Assembly: GCA_963761705.1 (NCBI GenBank)
Contig: CAVXHK010000003.1
Span: 124,001 to 188,000, forward strand
Length of the DNA: 64,000 nucleotides
Reading direction: 5' to 3'
DNA from: CAVVKW01 sp963761705
GTDB lineage: Bacteria > Verrucomicrobiota > Verrucomicrobiia > Chthoniobacterales > JAATET01
The notes under the pieces were generated by a model, which did not search any database, was not told the origin of the DNA, and worked only from the letters and a program-made list of their open reading frames with translations. This document shows positions 59,049-64,000 of this stretch, in pieces. Every line of letters begins with the position of its first letter. The stretch's first letter is position 1. The translations under genes and the position numbers were made by a program.

Positions 59049-60596
59049 TTACTTCTGATTCTGTTTCATCCAGCTGCCGATCACCTGGGCGCGGTCGCTG
59101 GGTGCGTTGGGTTCGGTGGTGATGGGAGTTTTGTAGGTAAGGTTGGAGAGTTCGAGGCTCCATGCGGGGGATTCGCGGAAGGCGTGGTAGGCCCAGTCCC
59201 AACCGTATTCTTCGAAGAGGGCGATGTTGTCGGCAAGGTAGGCCGCGGCGCCGGGTGCCCAGCGGGGGACGCTGAATTCGCCGACGAAGATCTGGACGTT
59301 GTGGGCGAGCTGGAAGTCGCGGACGGGTTGGAGCTTGCGGCGGAGGGCGTCGCGGTCGAATGGGCGGTTGTTGAAGGTGCCGGGGTAAGTGGGCTTGTCG
59401 TCGGCGGTCACCCAGGGGCGGTCGATGCCTTGGTGGGTGTATTCGTGCGGCCAATACATGTGGACTTGGTAGATGACGCGGGGGACGTCGACGGGATCCA
59501 TCCAGGCGAAGGCTTCGGGGGCGGCCCATTGGTCGACGGTGAGGAGGATGGGGGTGGTGGGGTCGATGGCGCGGATCGCCTCGGCGGTGCGCTTCTGGAG
59601 AAGCCACCAGTTGTTGACGCCGGGGGGGGCGGGTTGGGTCTGGACGGGTTCGTTGAGGGGGTCGTAGGCCCACAGGCCAGGGTGGCCCTGGAAGCGGGTG
59701 GCGATTTTTTCCCAAATTTCGACGAAGACGTCCTGGAGCGATTGGTCGGTGAGCATCGTGAGTGTGCCGTCGGCGAGGCGTCCGCCGGGCGGGGCGTGGA
59801 GGTCGACGATGACGCGGATGCCGCTGGCGGCGGCGCGGTCGAGGACTTGCTCGAGCTCGGCGAATTTGGCTTCGAGCCAGGGTTCGTAAAGGGATTGGTC
59901 GGCGGGGATGGCGGTGCGTTCCCAGTCGGGGTTGATGAGTTGCCAGCGGAGGACGTTGGCGTTCCACGCGTCGAGGGCATCGAAATCGGCTGGATTGTAG
60001 GCGGCGGGGCCGACGAAGCCGCGGAGGCGGGGGAGGTCGTGTCCGCGGTACGGGGGGTTGTCGAAGGTGCGGGGTCGGCGGCGGAGGACTTCGACGGTGA
60101 GATTGGCGATCCACGCGGTGCCGGAACATTCCTGGAGGCCGATCTGGAGTTCGCCTTCGGCGGCGTCGGGGGCGACGCGGATGAGGAGGGAGGATTGCTT
60201 CCACGGGAAGGTGCCGTAGAGCAGGCCTTCGTTGAACCACTTGGGGCCTTCCGCGACGGAGGTGTAGTGGAGCTGGGCTTTGATGCCGTTGTAGTCGAGG
60301 GCAGGTTTGGTGACGCGGTCGGCGCGGACGTCGTAGGAGAGGAGGATCTCGTGGTCGCGGAGGGGGACGACGTCGAGGGGGATGGTGACGAGGTGGCCTT
60401 CGCGGGCGTTCTCGGGGGTGGCGGTGATCTTGAGGGATTTGCCGCCGGTCGGGCCTTCGCCGACCCAGCGGAGGCCGGGGGGGAGGCTCGGGGTGGTCTC
60501 GGGGGTGAGGAGGAAGACGGTGCCGGGCTCAATGGCGCGGGCGGCGGCGAGGGTCACGATCAGCGCGAGGAGGGTGGCGAGGATACTTGTGCGCAT
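59049..60596 (-). CDS. Exported GH5-family glycoside hydrolase
   Basis: 515 aa from ATG 60596, with signal peptide (MRTSILATLLALIVTLAAAR). An N-terminal beta-sandwich-like region (about 25-190) precedes the GH5 TIM barrel. The acid/base glutamate lies in LWAYDPLNEPV, the nucleophile in VQIFVGEFSVPRW, and the conserved His/Tyr in VIYQVHMYWPHEY. Endo-glucanase or mannanase activity is likely; specificity unknown. The reading frame continues upstream to 61208 but is not coding. Divergent from the unknown exported gene. Confidence 0.88.
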   Translation of the reverse strand: MRTSILATLLALIVTLAAARAIEPGTVFLLTPETTPSLPPGLRWVGEGPTGGKSLKITATPENAREGHLVTIPLDVVPLRDHEILLSYDVRADRVTKPALDYNGIKAQLHYTSVAEGPKWFNEGLLYGTFPWKQSSLLIRVAPDAAEGELQIGLQECSGTAWIANLTVEVLRRRPRTFDNPPYRGHDLPRLRGFVGPAAYNPADFDALDAWNANVLRWQLINPDWERTAIPADQSLYEPWLEAKFAELEQVLDRAAASGIRVIVDLHAPPGGRLADGTLTMLTDQSLQDVFVEIWEKIATRFQGHPGLWAYDPLNEPVQTQPAPPGVNNWWLLQKRTAEAIRAIDPTTPILLTVDQWAAPEAFAWMDPVDVPRVIYQVHMYWPHEYTHQGIDRPWVTADDKPTYPGTFNNRPFDRDALRRKLQPVRDFQLAHNVQIFVGEFSVPRWAPGAAAYLADNIALFEEYGWDWAYHAFRESPAWSLELSNLTYKTPITTEPNAPSDRAQVIGSWMKQNQK

Positions 60597-60671
60597 GGGG
60601 GTTGTTACTACGGGGGGTGGGTTTGGGCAATGCGGGTGAGGGGGAGGGAGTCTTGGTTGATTTGTTGGCTC

Positions 60672-60725
60672 GGCGTGGTGCCGGGCTGGGAGCCCGGCAC
60701 GGCGGGCAGGATGCCCGCGCTCCCC
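60672..60725. repeat. Dispersed palindromic repeat, double copy
   Basis: Two adjacent palindromes (CGGGCTGGGAGCCCGG, then GGGCAGGATGCCC followed by GCGCTCCCC) between the divergent GH5 and unknown exported genes. The left part matches 59004-59027 almost base for base. Confidence 0.7.
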
Positions 60726-60755
60726 AACGGGTTGCGGACGTGGTAGGGATCGGGG

Positions 60756-61874
60756 ATGCGGATTCTTTTGACGGTGCTTTTTCTGGGGGTCGGGGTGTCT
60801 AGGGGGCAGACGACGGCGGACGAGCAGGCTCGATTTCTTTCTGGGTTGCGGGTGCCGGCGGGTTCGGTGCTGGCGGGGTTTCAAGGGGATCGGAGATACT
60901 ATGAACACGTTTCGACTTACGCGGAGACTTGGCGGGGGTATCACAAGAAATACTTCGCGCCGATGCGGGAGTGGGCGGCGACGGAGGTTGCTCCGATCGT
61001 GGGGCGGCCGCGGGTGTTGTATTATCTCTTTGGTGGGCCGGATTTCGTGAATGCCTGCGCGCTGTTTCCGGACGCTTCGGTTTACGTATTGGGGGGACTC
61101 GAACCCGTGGGGTCGATGGTGCCGCCAGAGCGGTTGGACGCGGCGCGGGCGCTGGCGGGGTTGGCGAATCTGCGCGAGTCGACGTTGGTGACTTTGCAGT
61201 TCAGCCACTTCATCACGAAGGACATGAAGGTCGATCTGGAGGAGACGGATTTCAAAGGGGTGATGCCGATCCTGTATTCGTTCGTGGCGCTGACGGGGGG
61301 ACGGATCGTGGGGGCGGATTACGTCGGGATCGGGGAGGCGGGAGCGGTGGCGTTACCGTCGTCGGTGGTGCCAAGCGGGATGATCCCGGGATTGCGGATC
61401 GTTTTTCGGAAGGCGGACGGGTCGGCGACGCAGACGCTTTATTACGTGAGCGCGGATCTGTCGGACGACGCGTTCAAGCCGGGCGGATTGCTGGCTCGAT
61501 GGATGGCGGGACTGGGGCCGGGGGTGGGGTATCTGAAGGCGGCTTCGTATCTGTTGCACGAGCCGTATTTCTCGAACGCGCGGGATTTCTTGCTGAGCAA
61601 TTGCACCGCGATCCTGCAGGACGATTCCGGGATTCCGTTGCGGTCGTTTTTGACCGGCGATTGGCGGTTAAACTTCTTTGGGGACTACACGGGGACGCTG
61701 GATATCTTTCAAAAATACTTGCAGCCGGAGTTGCTGCAGGCTTACCGGGGTCCGGGTGCGGCGAGGGATCTGCCGTTTGGGACGGGTTACAAGTGGCAGC
61801 CGGGCGCATCGAATTTGATGCTGGCCGTGCGGGCACCGGTCGCACCGCGGGCGGTGCCGGTGAATCCATTTTGA
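60756..61874 (+). CDS. Exported protein of unknown function
   Basis: 372 aa with signal peptide (MRILLTVLFLGVGVSRGQ). I recognise no domain. Visible features: YYEHVSTYAETWRGYHKKYF, LYYLFGGPDFVNACALFPDA (a hydrophobic strand then turn), a central SFVALTGG, and C-terminal SFLTGDWRLNFFGDYTGTLD. Probable globular periplasmic protein. Divergent from the GH5 gene, and convergent with the aminotransferase gene across a 115-bp hairpin. Confidence 0.7.
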   Translation: MRILLTVLFLGVGVSRGQTTADEQARFLSGLRVPAGSVLAGFQGDRRYYEHVSTYAETWRGYHKKYFAPMREWAATEVAPIVGRPRVLYYLFGGPDFVNACALFPDASVYVLGGLEPVGSMVPPERLDAARALAGLANLRESTLVTLQFSHFITKDMKVDLEETDFKGVMPILYSFVALTGGRIVGADYVGIGEAGAVALPSSVVPSGMIPGLRIVFRKADGSATQTLYYVSADLSDDAFKPGGLLARWMAGLGPGVGYLKAASYLLHEPYFSNARDFLLSNCTAILQDDSGIPLRSFLTGDWRLNFFGDYTGTLDIFQKYLQPELLQAYRGPGAARDLPFGTGYKWQPGASNLMLAVRAPVAPRAVPVNPF

Positions 61875-61985
61875 ACAGAAGGTCGCAGAGGTCGCAAAGG
61901 GGTGAAGAGAAAATGCCTTCCGCTTACGCGGGAGGCATTTTCACAATCTTCGAATTCTTTGCGACCTCTGCGACCCTCTGTTCAA
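61871..61985. repeat. 115-bp nested inverted repeat between convergent genes
   Basis: Outer arms of 29 bases match at 28 positions (left begins TTGAACAGAAGGTCGCAGAG at 61871, right ends GACCCTCTGTTCAA at 61985). Inside lies a second palindrome of ten-base arms GAAAATGCCT and AGGCATTTTC (61909-61942). It overlaps the stop of the unknown exported gene and ends 10 nt before the aminotransferase stop. Likely a bidirectional terminator or a mobile palindromic element. Confidence 0.85.
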
Positions 61986-61995
61986 AAGCGCATTG

Positions 61996-63159
61996 TCAGA
62001 GCGTTTTGCAGAAGTCTTCGAGGCGGTCGAGGCCGGTCTTGATGACGTCCATGCTGGTGGCGTAACTGAGGCGGATTGTCTTGTCGTCGCCGAAGGCGAT
62101 GCCGGGGACGACGGCGACGCTGGCCTTACTGAGAAGGCGGTCGGCGAAGTTGCTGCTGGTGAGGCCGAGCTTGCTGATGTTCACGAGGACGTAGAACGCT
62201 CCGAGTGGCTTGACGGCCGAGATGCCGCTGATGGCGTCAATGCGGCTCATCATGTAGTCGCGGCGGATCGAGAATTCGTCGCGCATGTCACCGACTGCTT
62301 GTTGGTCGCCCTTGATCGCGGCGAGGCCGCCTTTTTGCGAGAACGAGCAAGGACCGGACGTGCTGTGGGACTGGAGGCTGTCGATGACTTTCGCGATGGG
62401 TTCGGGGGCGGCGAGGTAGCCGAGGCGCCAACCGGTCATCGAGTAGGCTTTGCTGAAGCCGTTGATCGTGATCGTGAGGTCGTAGGCTTCGGGGGTGACG
62501 CCCGCGACGGAGACGTGCTTGGCGTCGTCGTAAATGAGCTTCTCGTAGATCTCGTCGGAAAGGATGTAGATGTCTTCCTCGGCGGCGACTTCGACGATGC
62601 CTTTGAGTTCGGCGTGCGTGTAGACGGAGCCGGTTGGGTTGCCGGGCGTGTTGATGATGACCATCTTGGTGCGTGGGGTCATCGCGTCCTCGAATTGCTC
62701 GGCGGTCATTTTCCAATCGTTCTCTTGGGTGGTCGGAACGAAGACGGGGACAGCTCCGGCGAGGCGCACCATTTCGGGGTAGCTGAGCCAGTAAGGGGCG
62801 GGAATGATGACTTCGTCGCCGGGATCACAGACGGCCATGATGGCGTTGTAGCAGGACTGCTTGGCACCGTTGCTGACGATGACCTGGCTAGGTTTGTAAT
62901 CGAGGCCGTTTTCGGAGCGGAGCTTTTGCGCGAGGGCTTCGCGGAGCTCGGGGGTGCCGGAAGATGGGGTGTATTTCGTGAAGCCCATCTCGAGCGCGGC
63001 TTGCGCGGCGGCTTTGATGTGCTCGGGGGTGTCGAAATCTGGCTCGCCGGCTCCGAAGCCGCAGACGTCGGTGCCTTCGGCGATGAGTGCCTTCGATTTG
63101 CTGTCGATGGCGAGGGTGAGGGACGGGGTGAGTTCGGCTACGCGGGTGGAGAGTTCCAT
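61996..63159 (-). CDS. Aspartate-type class I aminotransferase
   Basis: 387 aa. PLP aminotransferase of subgroup I-gamma/AspC type. Conserved: GAGEPDFDTPEHIKAAA, KYTPSSGTPELREALAQKL, NTPGNPTGSVYT, the PLP lysine in NGFSKAYSMTGWRLGYLAAP, and terminal Arg in IRLSYATS. Aspartate, prephenate or alanine transamination possible; side activities common. 42 nt downstream of the Ndk gene on the same strand. Confidence 0.9.
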   Translation of the reverse strand: MELSTRVAELTPSLTLAIDSKSKALIAEGTDVCGFGAGEPDFDTPEHIKAAAQAALEMGFTKYTPSSGTPELREALAQKLRSENGLDYKPSQVIVSNGAKQSCYNAIMAVCDPGDEVIIPAPYWLSYPEMVRLAGAVPVFVPTTQENDWKMTAEQFEDAMTPRTKMVIINTPGNPTGSVYTHAELKGIVEVAAEEDIYILSDEIYEKLIYDDAKHVSVAGVTPEAYDLTITINGFSKAYSMTGWRLGYLAAPEPIAKVIDSLQSHSTSGPCSFSQKGGLAAIKGDQQAVGDMRDEFSIRRDYMMSRIDAISGISAVKPLGAFYVLVNISKLGLTSSNFADRLLSKASVAVVPGIAFGDDKTIRLSYATSMDVIKTGLDRLEDFCKTL

Positions 63160-63201
63160 GATTCTTTTGTTGTGGTCGTTTAAAAAGTCGAGTTGTCGAC
63201 G

Positions 63202-64000
63202 CTATCGGCTGGCGAAGTGAGATTCAATGAGGGGTTTGAAATTATTACGGTCGATGCCGAGGATGCTCATTTCACGCTCGGCGTTGTCGACGGAGTCGGA
63301 GGCGTGCGCGGCGTTAATCATCATGGTCGAGCCGAATTCCCGCCGGATCGTGCCGGACGGCGCCTTGCTGGGGTCGGTGGGGCCGAGGACTTGGCGGATC
63401 TTGGCGACGGCGTCGATGCCTTGGTAAATGAGGGCGACGCACTTTTCGGTGCCGGGAGCGTCGCGTTGGTCGGCGGGGGTCTGGGACGGGCGGTGGCCGG
63501 TCATGAATTGAACGAGCGACTCCCAGTGGGCGCGGCCGGCGATCGGGCCGAGCATTTCGCCGAGCTGGCGCTCGACGATCTCGTCGAGGGGGAGGTTGAG
63601 TTCTTCCTCGGCGGCGAGGCGGACGCGGCGGGCGGTGGTTTCCTTGAAGACCTCTTGGAGGACGGCGAGGACGGGTCCGTAAAACTGCTCGGCTTCGGCG
63701 ACGCTGAGGTTGTGGACCTTGAAGCCGATGATGGAGAGGCCGGTCTTCGAGAAGGTGTCGATGACGGCTCCGGGGCGGGCGTTGGGGAAGCGAAAGTTGT
63801 CGGGTTTGATGAGGACGAGGGTCTTCTCGACGGCGGAGCCCTCGGCGTAGGGGACGATGTCGTCGAGGATGCCGCCGTCGGTGTCGGACTGGCGGGCAAA
63901 AAGCTGGAGGTGCGCGGCAGCGGTGGTGGCGTTGGGCGCGGCGAGGGCGGCGGGTTCGAAGTAGCGAACTTCGTCGCCGTCGGTCACGTAGTCGCCGTAG
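63202..64000 (-). CDS. ndk: Enlarged nucleoside-diphosphate kinase (N-terminus beyond window)
   Basis: At least 266 aa; the frame is still open at the window edge (visible start region YGDYVTDGDEV). The Ndk fold starts at EKTLVLIKPDNF and ends with the active-site motif MINAAHASDSVDNAERE, whose His is the phosphoryl carrier. Compared with the usual 140-150 aa, it has extra N-terminal sequence (more than 50 residues) and an insertion of about 60 residues in the middle (AEEELNLPLDEIVERQLGEM region). It exchanges phosphate between nucleoside di- and triphosphates. Confidence 0.82.
   Translation of the reverse strand, partial: YGDYVTDGDEVRYFEPAALAAPNATTAAAHLQLFARQSDTDGGILDDIVPYAEGSAVEKTLVLIKPDNFRFPNARPGAVIDTFSKTGLSIIGFKVHNLSVAEAEQFYGPVLAVLQEVFKETTARRVRLAAEEELNLPLDEIVERQLGEMLGPIAGRAHWESLVQFMTGHRPSQTPADQRDAPGTEKCVALIYQGIDAVAKIRQVLGPTDPSKAPSGTIRREFGSTMMINAAHASDSVDNAEREMSILGIDRNNFKPLIESHFASR

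Noticed and set aside
58111..60240. Long Arg/Pro-rich minus-strand frame opposite the ADP-ribosylglycohydrolase and GH5 genes
   Set aside because: Overlaps two well-supported genes; amino-acid composition is that of an antisense shadow frame.
1..64000. CRISPR array, prophage or insertion sequence
   Set aside because: No evenly spaced direct repeats, no transposase, integrase, portal or terminase genes, and no terminal inverted repeats flanking an open frame were seen.

Overview
This is a GC-rich bacterial chromosome segment with dense, ordinary housekeeping content. The gene set points to the Verrucomicrobiota/PVC group: alternative complex III (ActABCD), GTP-dependent PEP carboxykinase, a DUF1501/DUF1800 pair, a Fur-family gene in front of sufCBD, exported sugar-dehydrogenase-like beta-propellers, and many small GC-rich dispersed palindromes. 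That assignment is inferred from gene content; there is no rRNA in the window to confirm it.

Layout. 1-5890: the end of an alternative complex III operon (actA partial, actB, actC, actD), which stops at actD. 5956-11482: a degenerate receiver and a STAS-like protein in divergent orientation, a PocR/AraC regulator, pckG and an AspT-type transporter. 11578-13984: a decayed stretch with a frameshifted BON-MscS channel, a glycosyltransferase stub and a YihY/BrkB pseudogene. 13985-20953: rlmH, small membrane and lipoprotein genes, a sugar-dehydrogenase-like propeller, a Usp/SulP pair, hisC and a phosphoesterase. 20994-23417: an RNA-repair pair, RtcB ligase (frameshifted) behind an RlaP-type nucleotidyltransferase, then a strong terminator and tRNA-Leu(GAG). 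23547-31382: L21/L27, a thymidine phosphorylase, a PD-(D/E)XK-like exported protein, a second propeller, a lipoprotein, a second MscS and an orphan GH67-like protein. 31478-35550: a PerR-like box, a Fur-family regulator and sufC-sufB-sufD. 35617-43761: a lipid kinase, a secreted protein, an alpha/beta hydrolase, an M48 protease overlapping an RNA methyltransferase, accB-accC and thiE. 43798-51834: DUF1501/DUF1800, a beta-CASP nuclease, a group 2 sigma factor, then ftsY-nusB-ribH on the minus strand. 51996-64000: TamB plus an Omp85 protein, an ADP-ribosylglycohydrolase, a GH5 enzyme, an unknown exported protein, an aminotransferase and an unusual nucleoside-diphosphate kinase.

Most notable: (1) the RtcB-RlaP RNA-repair operon just downstream of a tRNA gene; (2) four one-base frameshifts in otherwise well-conserved genes (sufC, ftsY, a BON-MscS gene, rtcB). 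Three lie at the heptamer GAGCTTC, where removing one T restores both GAGCTC and the frame; the fourth lies at GGGCCC. Either the reads carry a motif-linked artefact, or, for sufC and ftsY, which share an identical in-phase junction, there may be programmed +1 frameshifting; (3) short palindromic repeat families that appear to have been captured as coding sequence at the N-termini of exported or membrane proteins.

No gene-free stretch exceeds about 300 bases. The longest are 48987-49257 (divergent promoter region) and about 13786-13984 (nothing recognised).
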